From contig JADJVH010000007.1 in assembly GCA_016716665.1 (NCBI GenBank), forward strand, positions 62,001 to 126,000: a DNA stretch of 64,000 nucleotides, written 5' to 3'. The position numbers and the translations under genes are program-made. This document shows, piece by piece, positions 1 through 7,613 of the stretch; the stretch's first letter is position 1, and each line of letters begins with the position of its first letter. The DNA is from Candidatus Opimibacter iunctus. Lineage in GTDB: Bacteria > Bacteroidota > Bacteroidia > Chitinophagales > Saprospiraceae. The notes under the pieces were generated by a model. The model made no database searches, was not told where the DNA came from, and saw only the letters and a list, made by a program, of their open reading frames with translations.

Positions 1-1
1 A

Positions 2-1561
2 TCCCTTGGGCCTGATCTTTCATTCTGCCCGGGATCGACAGCTACGCTGACCATCAGCGAACCAAATGTGGATATCCTCTGGTCAGACGGGTCGGATGAC
101 GATAGTTACGTTGTAACAGATGCTGATGTGCAAGTCTATGCTTCGATCACCAATGGATGTGGGGTGTCTGTGGATACAGTCAGTGTATCCTTGTTGCCTG
201 CTACACCGTCATTGAACCTTGGTGTTGACCAATCTTTGTGTCCGGGTGAAGTGATCTCCTTCGATCCTGGAATCACTGGCGTAAATTACTTGTGGCAGGA
301 TGGTTCGACCGCTACAACGTATCAGACTACACAACAAGTGACAGTCATCCTGAGTATCTCCAATGCATGTGGTACCTCGACCGATACGGTGATCGTGACA
401 GAGAGTACAGATGGTCCGCATGTTGATCTCGGACCTGACCTCATTGCCTGCGAGGGTGAAGTGCTGACGATACCAGCAGATATCTCCGGTGTATCCTACC
501 TGTGGCAGGATGGCTCTACAGGTGATGAGTATGTCGCCGTGGTATCAGGATGGGTACATCTGACGGTCACCAATCTTTGCGGGACAGATATTGATTCAGT
601 GCTGGTCGATATCAGTGGGGTAGCCCCTTCACCTGATCTCGGAAGGGATACCACACTCTGTGAGGGCAGCACCATCACCCTGGTATCAGATGCAGATGCC
701 TTTACGACGATAGCATGGCTGGATGGAACGGCGGTACAGGATTATACAGTGACTACAGCAGGTATTTATTGGCTTGCTGAAACCAATCGTTGTGGTGCAG
801 CGACGGATAGCATCACAGTGGACTATATCCAATTGCCTGTACTTTTTTCACTTGGCCCGGATACATCGATTTGCCCCGGAGAGTCTTTCATACTTGAGGC
901 ACCAGCGACACCAGATGCATTGCGCTGGCAGGATGGTAGTACAGAGCCGATGATAGTTGCGGATCAGGCGATCACCTATAGCCTGCAGATCAGCAATGCA
1001 TGTGGTACAACAAGTGATAGTCTTGATGTGGAGATCAATTCCGATGTGCCGGTGGTTGATCTTGGAGAACAGCAAGTGTGGTGTCCCGGTGAGCAGATCA
1101 TCCTTGATGCCACACAAGCATTTGCAGCAACTTATTTGTGGAGCAGCGGGGATGATCAGGCGAGGGTTGTAGTGACTATGCCCGGCATCTATTCAGTAGA
1201 GGTGGCGGCACCTTGTGCTACTGCTTCTGGCCAGGTAGAAGTCATCGAAGGGGATGATTGTACATCGGAGGACAATATCTATATCCCGAATGTATTCAGT
1301 CCGAATGATGACCAGGTCAATGATATGTTTATTGTTTTCCCTGGCCCGGATGTGCAGGTGACCTCTATGATTGGATCGATCTATGACCGTTGGGGCAACA
1401 TGGTCTTTTCTTCGACCCAAATGCCATTTGCCTGGGATGGTAGATTTGATAGTGAGCCTGTCATGGCAGGTGTCTATGTCTATCATCTCCAGATCGTATA
1501 CGATATCGCAGGGGATGAAAAGGAAAAGTTGTTTACCGGGGATGTGACGGTGGTGAGGTGA
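2..1561 (+). CDS. Giant repeat adhesin, 3' part, T9SS type B (CHU_C) sorting domain
   Basis: This is the 3' end of a secreted multi-repeat protein; the reading frame is open to the left edge, so the gene starts outside the window and the first in-frame GTG (68) is not the true start. Six tandem repeats of about 70 residues are visible. Each begins L-G-x-D-x-x-x-C-x-G, has a central Y-L-W-x-D-G-S/T core and ends N-x-C-G-T-x-x-D-S-V, which is the pattern of Ig/PKD-like repeats in gliding-associated adhesins. The last ~95 residues (from IYIPNVFSPNDD, with YDRWGNMVF and a G-V-Y-V-Y strand) are the gliding-motility-associated C-terminal domain that directs export by T9SS. The product is expected on the cell surface or released, for adhesion. 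Ligand unknown. Confidence 0.9.
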   Translation, partial: SLGPDLSFCPGSTATLTISEPNVDILWSDGSDDDSYVVTDADVQVYASITNGCGVSVDTVSVSLLPATPSLNLGVDQSLCPGEVISFDPGITGVNYLWQDGSTATTYQTTQQVTVILSISNACGTSTDTVIVTESTDGPHVDLGPDLIACEGEVLTIPADISGVSYLWQDGSTGDEYVAVVSGWVHLTVTNLCGTDIDSVLVDISGVAPSPDLGRDTTLCEGSTITLVSDADAFTTIAWLDGTAVQDYTVTTAGIYWLAETNRCGAATDSITVDYIQLPVLFSLGPDTSICPGESFILEAPATPDALRWQDGSTEPMIVADQAITYSLQISNACGTTSDSLDVEINSDVPVVDLGEQQVWCPGEQIILDATQAFAATYLWSSGDDQARVVVTMPGIYSVEVAAPCATASGQVEVIEGDDCTSEDNIYIPNVFSPNDDQVNDMFIVFPGPDVQVTSMIGSIYDRWGNMVFSSTQMPFAWDGRFDSEPVMAGVYVYHLQIVYDIAGDEKEKLFTGDVTVVR

Positions 1562-1945
1562 TTTGGGGGATTAGGAGATTATGAGATTAGGAGGTTAGTG
1601 TGGTTTATGGGTTTATGAAGGTTTATTGGTATTGGGGATGAAAGGGGATGAATAATAATGCCTCGTAGATGCTACAGGTTGTGAACAAATCATCAATAGA
1701 ATCGCATCCATGGGCCATTGAGTAAAATCTTTATTAATAGGAATAATCATGCCCCAGAGGGGCTAAAGGTCGGTAGCAAAGGATAAGTGATAATCATTCG
1801 TGCCCTGTAGGGGCACAACCGGGTTCAGGTGGTCTGTGACCCAATAATTTATGGTCTGAATTTTAGGTGATCCCGGGCATGGATCTTTCTCTTTCGGCTC
1901 ATCATGGCAAATAAGTGGTAATTTTAGAGCCTAAATTCAAGGAAA
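1562..1945. repeat. Intergenic stretch with short palindromes and a low-complexity tract
   Basis: No coding potential was seen. It opens with a GATTAGGAG-like low-complexity tract (about 1565-1600). It then holds two GC-rich hairpins: GCCCC-AGA-GGGGC at 1751-1763 and TGCCC-TGTAG-GGGCA at 1801-1815. These look like REP-type extragenic palindromes. The poly-T that would make either a clear terminator is absent. Confidence 0.45.
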
Positions 1946-2320
1946 ATGAAAAAGGTGAAGAAAATAGCAATATGGGTACTTATCATCCTCGTGGCGGTGG
2001 GTTCATTTATGTTCTACTGGCACTACTTTAACACCTATAGTGAAGGCAACCGTGCAGGGATCCTGCAGAAGTTTTCAAAGAAAGGCAGCATCTTCAAGAC
2101 ATACGAGGGCGAACTGATCATGAGTAGTATTGCCACCACAGGCAATACCACAATTGCTTCTGAGAAATTTTTCTTCTCCGTAAATGATGAAAAGGTAGCC
2201 AATGAACTGTTTAACCTTGAAGGCAAGCATGTCACCCTTGAGTATGAACAAAAGAGAGGCCACCTGCCATGGAGTGGGGATACCGATTATTTTGTGACGC
2301 GGATAGTCGCGAAGGAGTGA
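1946..2320 (+). CDS. Small membrane-anchored protein of a conserved Bacteroidota family
   Basis: A 124-residue protein with a basic N-terminus and one hydrophobic segment (about residues 6-25). A soluble domain follows that begins YSEGNRAGILQKFSKKG and contains FKTYEGEL and a C-terminal WSGDTDYFVTRI motif. I recall this small family as common in Bacteroidota and sometimes mislabelled 6-phosphogluconate dehydrogenase; nothing here resembles a dehydrogenase fold, and no catalytic motif is visible. The start is the ATG directly before a KKVKK n-region. The role is unknown; it is probably anchored in the inner membrane with the domain in the periplasm. Confidence 0.75.
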   Translation: MKKVKKIAIWVLIILVAVGSFMFYWHYFNTYSEGNRAGILQKFSKKGSIFKTYEGELIMSSIATTGNTTIASEKFFFSVNDEKVANELFNLEGKHVTLEYEQKRGHLPWSGDTDYFVTRIVAKE

Positions 2321-2411
2321 TTAAAATCACACGCGTTTTCTTTTTCACTTCCGATAGATGATCGCTCTGCCTCTTTCGAAAAGGTTTGAATCAGATTTTC
2401 GTGGTTGAAAG

Positions 2412-2912
2412 ATGATACAAGGTCCTTCGTTAATAAAACATCTAAGGGATATCCTCATCCTCCCCTTTACAGTGACTGTCATTGTACCGTATTGCATTTA
2501 CACTCCCGATCAGCATATTCTTCCTGATCATCCTTTATCGAAGGGCATTGGAGTACTCCTGCTCTTATCAGGTGTCACGCTTTTCGGCTATACAGTATAT
2601 CTGTTCAGGACATTTGGAAAAGGGACCCTTGCCCCATGGACACCTACACAGCAACTGGTGATCACAGGGCCCTACAAGTATTGTCGAAACCCCATGATCA
2701 CTGGCGTGCTCAGTATCCTTATAGGCGAAGCACTTATATTCCATTCATCATCTATTGCCCTGTGGGCGTGTGCATTCCTGGTGATCAACACCTGCTATTT
2801 TATTTTCAAAGAAGAACCTGATTTGTACAGGCGTTTTGGCGAGCCATATAAAAGGTACAAGGCGCATGTGCCCAGGTGGATCCCTAAAGTTCAGCCCTAC
2901 AGAGGGAATTGA
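2412..2912 (+). CDS. Isoprenylcysteine carboxyl methyltransferase-like membrane methyltransferase
   Basis: A 166-residue integral membrane protein with about four hydrophobic segments and the signature of the ICMT/PEMT-type methyltransferase superfamily. The signature is G-P-Y-K-Y-C-R-N-P-M near residue 92 and E-E-P-D-L-Y-R-R-F-G-E-P-Y-x-x-Y near residues 137-152, ending in V-P-R-W-I-P. In the family these segments form the SAM- and substrate-binding cleft. Bacterial members are often of unknown substrate (lipids or small hydrophobic thiols), so the specific reaction is not assigned. The gene stands alone, between the small membrane protein at 1946 and a repeat region. Confidence 0.8.
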   Translation: MIQGPSLIKHLRDILILPFTVTVIVPYCIYTPDQHILPDHPLSKGIGVLLLLSGVTLFGYTVYLFRTFGKGTLAPWTPTQQLVITGPYKYCRNPMITGVLSILIGEALIFHSSSIALWACAFLVINTCYFIFKEEPDLYRRFGEPYKRYKAHVPRWIPKVQPYRGN

Positions 2913-2983
2913 CTTCATTTCGCTTCCAGATTATATCACTTTGCTTTTTTACCTCTTCGGCCTCTTTAGCATTTTTTACCTAT

Positions 2984-3156
2984 TTCAGGGATTGGAAGTC
3001 CTGGCAACAAAATCTCTCACTTCAGGGATTAAAATTCCTGGCAACAAAATCTCATTTCAGGGATTAAAATCCATGGCAACAAAATCTCACTTCAGGGATT
3101 AAAATCCCTAGCTTCAAAATCTTACTTCAGGGATTAAAATCCCTGGCAACAAAATC
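2984..3156 (+). repeat. Five tandem ~35-bp palindromic repeat units
   Basis: Five consecutive units begin TTCAGGGATT at 2984, 3021, 3056, 3091 and 3126 (lengths 37, 35, 35, 35 and 31 bp). Each unit reads roughly CAGGGATT-AAAATCCCTG followed by GCAACAAAATCT, so each contains an inverted repeat (CAGGGATT/AATCCCTG). The segment between palindromes is itself conserved. The same module, on the opposite strand, recurs at 5621-5692 and 52459-52622, so this is an interspersed family. Confidence 0.85.
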
Positions 3157-3201
3157 GGCCGTGCCTACGGCACTTTGTTCGTCATGGTTGACGAACCTTT
3201 T
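3157..3201 (+). terminator. Double hairpin closing the repeat element; terminator-like
   Basis: After GGCC there are two hairpins. The first is GTGCC-TAC-GGCAC (3161-3173). The second is GTTCGTCA-TGGT-TGACGAAC (3177-3196), an 8-bp perfect stem followed by CTTTTT. The second has the form of an intrinsic terminator. However, the same two hairpins occur in the repeat copy at 5621, so they are best viewed as part of the mobile-like element that may also terminate transcription. Confidence 0.6.
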
Positions 3202-3309
3202 TATACTCCCTACTCCTAGCTCCTAGCCCCTTGCTCCTTGCTTTTCAACCATTTTCATTATGTTTATCAAATAAATCAAACATCACACCACCATCAAATC
3301 ATTTCCACA

Positions 3310-3723
3310 ATGAACCCAATACTCAGAAACATCCTTGCCATCGTCGCCGGTGTACTCATCGGAGGCGCAGTCAACATGGGCCTTATCATGATCAGCGGGT
3401 CAATCATCCCTCCTCCGCCAGGAGCGGACATGACCACAGCCGAAGGCCTCAAGGCAGCCTTGCCCTTACTTGAACCAAAGCATTTTATTTTTCCATTCCT
3501 GGCCCACGCACTCGGAACATTGGTTGGAGCTTTCCTGGCCGCCAGGATTGGCGCCACAAGCCAAATGCGGCTGGCGATGATCATCGGGCTGGTCAACCTG
3601 GCAGGCGGGATTTCAGCGGCATTTATGATTCCTGCACCCGGATGGTTTATCGCCCTTGACCTGCTCGTAGCCTACATGCCCATGGCGTATCTTGGGGGTA
3701 AGCTGGCAGGTGCTAATAAATAA
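3310..3723 (+). CDS. Conserved four-helix membrane protein, function unknown
   Basis: A 137-residue hydrophobic protein starting MNPILRNILAIVAG. Four likely membrane helices are at about residues 6-27, 60-80, 85-108 and 112-130. Small-residue packing (GTLVGAFLAARIGA, GGKLAGA) is prominent. The frame is also open upstream to 3238, but the ATG at 3310 gives a normal membrane-protein N-terminus. No catalytic motif is visible. I do not recognise a named family with certainty; it resembles small conserved hypotheticals of Bacteroidota. Confidence 0.7.
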   Translation: MNPILRNILAIVAGVLIGGAVNMGLIMISGSIIPPPPGADMTTAEGLKAALPLLEPKHFIFPFLAHALGTLVGAFLAARIGATSQMRLAMIIGLVNLAGGISAAFMIPAPGWFIALDLLVAYMPMAYLGGKLAGANK

Positions 3724-3830
3724 TCGGTTTTGGACGTGCAGCTGTTTGTATAGCAGCTTCTTACGTTCTTAAAATTTAACTAGCATAGTTTCTGGACTCA
3801 ATCAATGGAATTCCTCCAATACGGCTGCTA

Positions 3831-4406
3831 ATGGGTGCAGAAGAACATTATCTATTTACTTCCCGGCGACTGGGATTCAGAGGCTGGAAGGAGGAGGATA
3901 TCCTTCCAATGGCTGAGATCAATGCGGATCCCGAAGTCATGGCTTTTTTTCATGGTGTACAGACTATACAACAGACTGCTGATTTTGTAAAGCGGATGCA
4001 AGCACAACAGGCCAGTAAAGGGTATTGTTATTTTGCAGTAGATAGACTGGACAACAAAGAGTTTATCGGGTTTGTAGGCCTGGTGGACCAATCTTATGAG
4101 GCAGACTTTACACCTTGTGTGGATATTGGATGGAGGTTAAAACGCAGTGCATGGAATTATGGATTTGCCAAAGAAGGAGCTGCAAGGTGTCTTGCGTATG
4201 CATTTACAGAACTAGCTTTGGAACGAATTTATGCAGTAGCCCCAAAAGTCAATCTCAGGTCTGAGCATATCATGCAAGTGGCAGGCATGAAGAAGATAGG
4301 CGAGTTTTTACATCCACTGCTCTGTGATGATCAACGCCTGGGACAATGTATCTTGTACGCTATCGACAGTGAGGGATATATGCTCACCAAAACCAATACT
4401 ACATGA
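3831..4406 (+). CDS. GNAT N-acetyltransferase (RimJ/RimL type)
   Basis: A 191-residue protein with the layout of the Acetyltransf_3 branch of GNAT enzymes. The N-terminal strand reads LTSRRLGFRGW-like (residues 9-19) and the helix includes MAEINADPEVMAFF. A central strand, FIGFVGLV, is followed by the acetyl-CoA loop region WNYGFAKEGAARCLAYAF (about residues 107-124) and ALERIYA. Members acetylate N-termini, ribosomal proteins or small amines with acetyl-CoA; the substrate here is unknown. Its stop overlaps the next gene's start (ATGA), implying translational coupling with the lactonase-like gene. Confidence 0.85.
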   Translation: MGAEEHYLFTSRRLGFRGWKEEDILPMAEINADPEVMAFFHGVQTIQQTADFVKRMQAQQASKGYCYFAVDRLDNKEFIGFVGLVDQSYEADFTPCVDIGWRLKRSAWNYGFAKEGAARCLAYAFTELALERIYAVAPKVNLRSEHIMQVAGMKKIGEFLHPLLCDDQRLGQCILYAIDSEGYMLTKTNTT

Positions 4407-5572
4407 AACGAATAGCAGCCTTTTGTTTTTTCCTCCTTAGTATCGGCACCATAGCGCAAGCACAGCAAAAGGGAAAAACCTACTTGTTTGTTGGCAGTTA
4501 TACCGGTGGCAAGCCAGACCGTGGAATCCATGTCTTCAGTTTCAATTCCAAATCAGGTGCCCTGAAGGAAGAAGGTGCCGCCTATGAACTCACCAACCCA
4601 TCGTACATCACCTTGTCTCCTGACGGCCAGTATCTCTATGCCTGTGCAGATACAAAAATGCCTGATACGGGCAGTGTCATGGCGTTTAAAATTGATTCGC
4701 TCAATGGAAGCCTGAAATTTCTAAACAGGCAATCGAGTGGTGGTGATAATCCGGTATACCTGTCAGTAGACCATAGTGGCAGATACATCATCAATGCCAA
4801 TTATTCCGGTGGCAGTGTATCCGTATTTAAGACCAATACGGATGGAAGCCTGCAGCCGAGGTTACAAAACATCTTTTTCCCGGGCAGCAGTATAGTGCCT
4901 GACCGGCAGGAAAAGTCGCATATCCATGCTGCCGTCTATTCCCCGCAATGTGACTTTGTATTCCTTCCTGACCTGGGGACGGATAAGATCTGGATATTTG
5001 GATTCGATACCACACAGGCGCAACCGCTCGAGCGGCTCAAGGATTACCAGGAGTTAGCCATTCCCGGAAGCGGCCCCAGACACTTTACGTTTCATCCCGG
5101 TGGTCAGTTTGCGTATTGCATAGAAGAATTAAGCGGAATGGTTTCTTCGTATACCTATCACAATGGTATGTTGGATTCGATACAACGGATATACGCAAAC
5201 AGCAACAGCCATGAATTATGCCGGAGTGCCGATATTCATATTTCTCCGGACGGTCGCTTTCTCTATGTGTCCAACAGGGATGATGGTGAAAACAACATCG
5301 CTATTTTTTCCATTGACCAGGCAAAAGGCATGTTAACCTTCGTGGGGCATCAATCCACCTATGGTGATCATCCCAGAAATTTTACCATCGATCCGACAGG
5401 CCGGTTTCTCCTTGTCGCTAACATGGCTAGCAATACTATCGTCGTGTTCAGGAGGGATATGAAGACCGGGCTTTTGAAGAAGACAAAAACAGAGATCCGT
5501 GTGCCTTCTCCATCTTGCTTGCAGATTCGGAGTTATGGCAAGGAGCAAGGGGCAGTGGGAAGTGAAGAATGA
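4403..5572 (+). CDS. Exported lactonase-family seven-bladed beta-propeller protein
   Basis: A 389-residue protein with a signal peptide (MKRIAAFCFFLLSIGTIAQAQ) and repeated propeller strands. Repeats such as Y-I-T-L-S-P-D-G-Q-Y-L-Y, P-V-Y-L-S-V-D-H-S-G-R and I-H-I-S-P-D-G-R-F-L-Y-V-S-N-R are typical of the PF10282 lactonase family (6-phosphogluconolactonase/Pgl-like). G-P-R-H-F-x-F-H-P is the usual active-region motif. Export argues against a cytosolic pentose-phosphate role, so the true substrate is open. It is coupled to the GNAT gene by a 4-bp overlap. The last ~12 codons run into a low-complexity repeat tract (GAAGTGAAGAATGAAAAGTG), so the native C-terminus is probably eroded or extended by repeat DNA. 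Confidence 0.85.
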   Translation: MKRIAAFCFFLLSIGTIAQAQQKGKTYLFVGSYTGGKPDRGIHVFSFNSKSGALKEEGAAYELTNPSYITLSPDGQYLYACADTKMPDTGSVMAFKIDSLNGSLKFLNRQSSGGDNPVYLSVDHSGRYIINANYSGGSVSVFKTNTDGSLQPRLQNIFFPGSSIVPDRQEKSHIHAAVYSPQCDFVFLPDLGTDKIWIFGFDTTQAQPLERLKDYQELAIPGSGPRHFTFHPGGQFAYCIEELSGMVSSYTYHNGMLDSIQRIYANSNSHELCRSADIHISPDGRFLYVSNRDDGENNIAIFSIDQAKGMLTFVGHQSTYGDHPRNFTIDPTGRFLLVANMASNTIVVFRRDMKTGLLKKTKTEIRVPSPSCLQIRSYGKEQGAVGSEE

Positions 5573-5692
5573 AAAGTGAAGAGCGGTGTGCTGAGCGTAG
5601 TCGAAGTGTGAAAAGTGAAATGTTCGTCACCCATGACGAACAAGAGTGCCATAGGCACGGCCGATATTGTTGCCAGGGATTTCAATCCATGA
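5573..5692 (-). repeat. Low-complexity tract plus single copy of the composite palindromic element
   Basis: 5573-5620 holds AAAGTGAA-type low-complexity DNA interrupted by GCTGAGCGTAGTCGAAGTG, a short sequence that also recurs degenerately near 16755-16797. 5621-5692 is an inverted copy of the element at 2984-3200. It has GTTCGTCA-CCCA-TGACGAAC (5622-5641), GTGCC-ATA-GGCAC (5646-5658), GGCCGAT and one TTGCCAGGGATTTCAATCC module. Order and orientation are exactly reversed relative to the first copy. Confidence 0.8.
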
Positions 5693-5819
5693 AGAGAGAT
5701 TGGGTAATCACAGATTGTAATCTGTCAAGAATATCTGAAACATGGATTTCGTGCCCTCCAGAAATTTATATTTTGTAAATTTCCGAATGGAATATCTATT
5801 CCAGGCTCACAAAGAACTC

Positions 5820-7538
5820 ATGGGCAGCATCTCAAAAGCTCGTCTCCTCTTATGGCTATGGCTGACACTCTTATTGTTTGGTTGTAGGAGTAATGCTGTA
5901 AATCAGGAATTCGAAGCTGGTTCGAAATGTCCGGATATCCTGCTGGATTCAGCAAAGGTTGAAGATTTGGTTTTACTCGGTCACGTGTGGGGCTTCCTCA
6001 AATACTATCACCCTGCGGTGTCAGATGGGGACTTCAATTGGGACGGTGAGCTATTTCGGATACTTCCCCAGATACTCAACGCAGAGAGCGTGGTACAACG
6101 AAATGACATTCTCTGGACATGGATCAACCATCTGGGTATTGTACATGAATCCAAAAGGACAATAGGCGTGGGCGAGGAGATAAAAATGTTGCCTGATCTT
6201 GCCTGGCTTGAGGATCAACGGTTGGGCGATAAGTTGCAATCCCAATTGCACACCATACAACATGCCAGGAGAAGAGATAACAATTATTATGTCGGATTGA
6301 AGCGAGGTGTGCGCAATCCCGAATTCCTTCACGAAGAGCCTTATAACTCTATGCGATTCCCTGATGTGGGATATCGTCTCCTGAGCCTTTACAGGTATTG
6401 GAATATGATCCAGTATTTTTACCCTTATAGGGGAATATTGGACGAGGACTGGAATGCAGTATTGAGGAATTTTGTGCCGCATTTTGTACATGCTTCATCT
6501 GAATTGGAATATAAACTCGCAGTTCTTCAACTGATCGCACAGGTGCATGATACGCATGCCAATATCTGGAGCAAGGACACAATACTCGATAAATACTATG
6601 GATTGTACTACGCACCACTCGAAATAACCTTTGTTGAAAACAAGCCTGTGGTGACCGATTACCTCGATGATGCCGCTGGAAAGATGACAGGTCTGGTGGT
6701 CGGGGACATTATCAACAAGGTAGGAGGAGAAACAATAGATGAAATCCTGCATCGGGAATTGCCCTACACACCTGCATCAAATTATACAACCCAATTGAGG
6801 GATATTTCTGTTGATTTGCTCAGATCTCGTGAGCGCATGTTGGCAGTTGAGTATACCCACGATGACACCCTAATGCTTGCTACAATACGGTGCATCAAGG
6901 GCGACAGTATCATGCTCTACAAGAAGTATGCGCGGACAGATACCTGCTTCAGGACTATTGAGAGCGACATCGCTTACCTGAATATGGGAAACATAAAGCA
7001 AAAGTACCTGCAGTATATCATGCCTGCTTTACTAGAGACAAAAGGGCTGATTATTGACCTTAGATGTTATCCATCTGATTTTATGGTCTTCAGCTTGAGT
7101 GAATACCTTTTACCTGATGCCTTCCGATTTGTTAAGTTTTCCTCAGGAAGCATCACGGAGCCGGGCCAATTTACACTGACTGATGGGGCCCAGGTAGGAA
7201 AGGAAAGTGTCAGTGCATATAAGGGTAAAGTAGTCATACTGGTCAATGAATTGACCCAAAGTTCTGCTGAATACCACGCGATGGCATTCAGGGTGGTTCC
7301 CGGAGCTACTGTCATTGGTAGTACAACTGCCGGGGCAGACGGCAATGTATCCCACATTATGCTGCCTGGAGGGATACGTACCATGATCAGTGGTATCGGT
7401 GTCTACTATCCTGACGGAAGTGAGACACAACGGCTGGGGATTATCCCAGATATCGAAGTGAAGCCTACTCTTCAAGGCATAAAAGAAGGTAGAGACGAGG
7501 TACTTGAATATGCGATCCAGTTGATCAGGAATAAATAA
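5820..7538 (+). CDS. S41-family peptidase lipoprotein
   Basis: From the ATG at 5820 the product is 572 residues with a lipoprotein signal ending LLFGC (Cys about residue 25). In-frame ATGs further upstream (5742, 5790) add residues before the signal. An N-terminal helical region contains WNMIQYFYPYR and the Q-V-H-D-T-H-A element, followed by a PDZ-like segment (GLVVGDIINKVGGE). The C-terminal tail-specific protease core contains VVILVNELTQSSAEY and VIGSTTAGADG (about residues 470-510). The serine of the S-S-A-E motif is the expected nucleophile. The lysine of classical CtpA/Prc enzymes is not evident where G-A-D-G stands, as in many Bacteroidota relatives. It is probably membrane-anchored, with processing or scavenging of peptides as the likely role. 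A TATATTTTG-like -7 element lies at about 5768-5777. Confidence 0.85.
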   Translation: MGSISKARLLLWLWLTLLLFGCRSNAVNQEFEAGSKCPDILLDSAKVEDLVLLGHVWGFLKYYHPAVSDGDFNWDGELFRILPQILNAESVVQRNDILWTWINHLGIVHESKRTIGVGEEIKMLPDLAWLEDQRLGDKLQSQLHTIQHARRRDNNYYVGLKRGVRNPEFLHEEPYNSMRFPDVGYRLLSLYRYWNMIQYFYPYRGILDEDWNAVLRNFVPHFVHASSELEYKLAVLQLIAQVHDTHANIWSKDTILDKYYGLYYAPLEITFVENKPVVTDYLDDAAGKMTGLVVGDIINKVGGETIDEILHRELPYTPASNYTTQLRDISVDLLRSRERMLAVEYTHDDTLMLATIRCIKGDSIMLYKKYARTDTCFRTIESDIAYLNMGNIKQKYLQYIMPALLETKGLIIDLRCYPSDFMVFSLSEYLLPDAFRFVKFSSGSITEPGQFTLTDGAQVGKESVSAYKGKVVILVNELTQSSAEYHAMAFRVVPGATVIGSTTAGADGNVSHIMLPGGIRTMISGIGVYYPDGSETQRLGIIPDIEVKPTLQGIKEGRDEVLEYAIQLIRNK

Positions 7539-7613
7539 GCTGGGTTATTTGATCCTTATAGCGATTGGTTGGTGAGGCTTATTGTCACTACCTTTATAGT
7601 GAACTACCATCCC

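Noticed and set aside
1946..2320. 6-phosphogluconate dehydrogenase
   Set aside because: A label sometimes attached to this small family; at 124 residues with a membrane anchor and no Rossmann motif, it cannot be that enzyme.
2984..3156. CRISPR-like array of ~35-bp repeats
   Set aside because: The segments between the palindromes are as conserved as the palindromes, so there are no unique spacers; no cas genes are nearby, and single copies of the unit occur elsewhere in the window.
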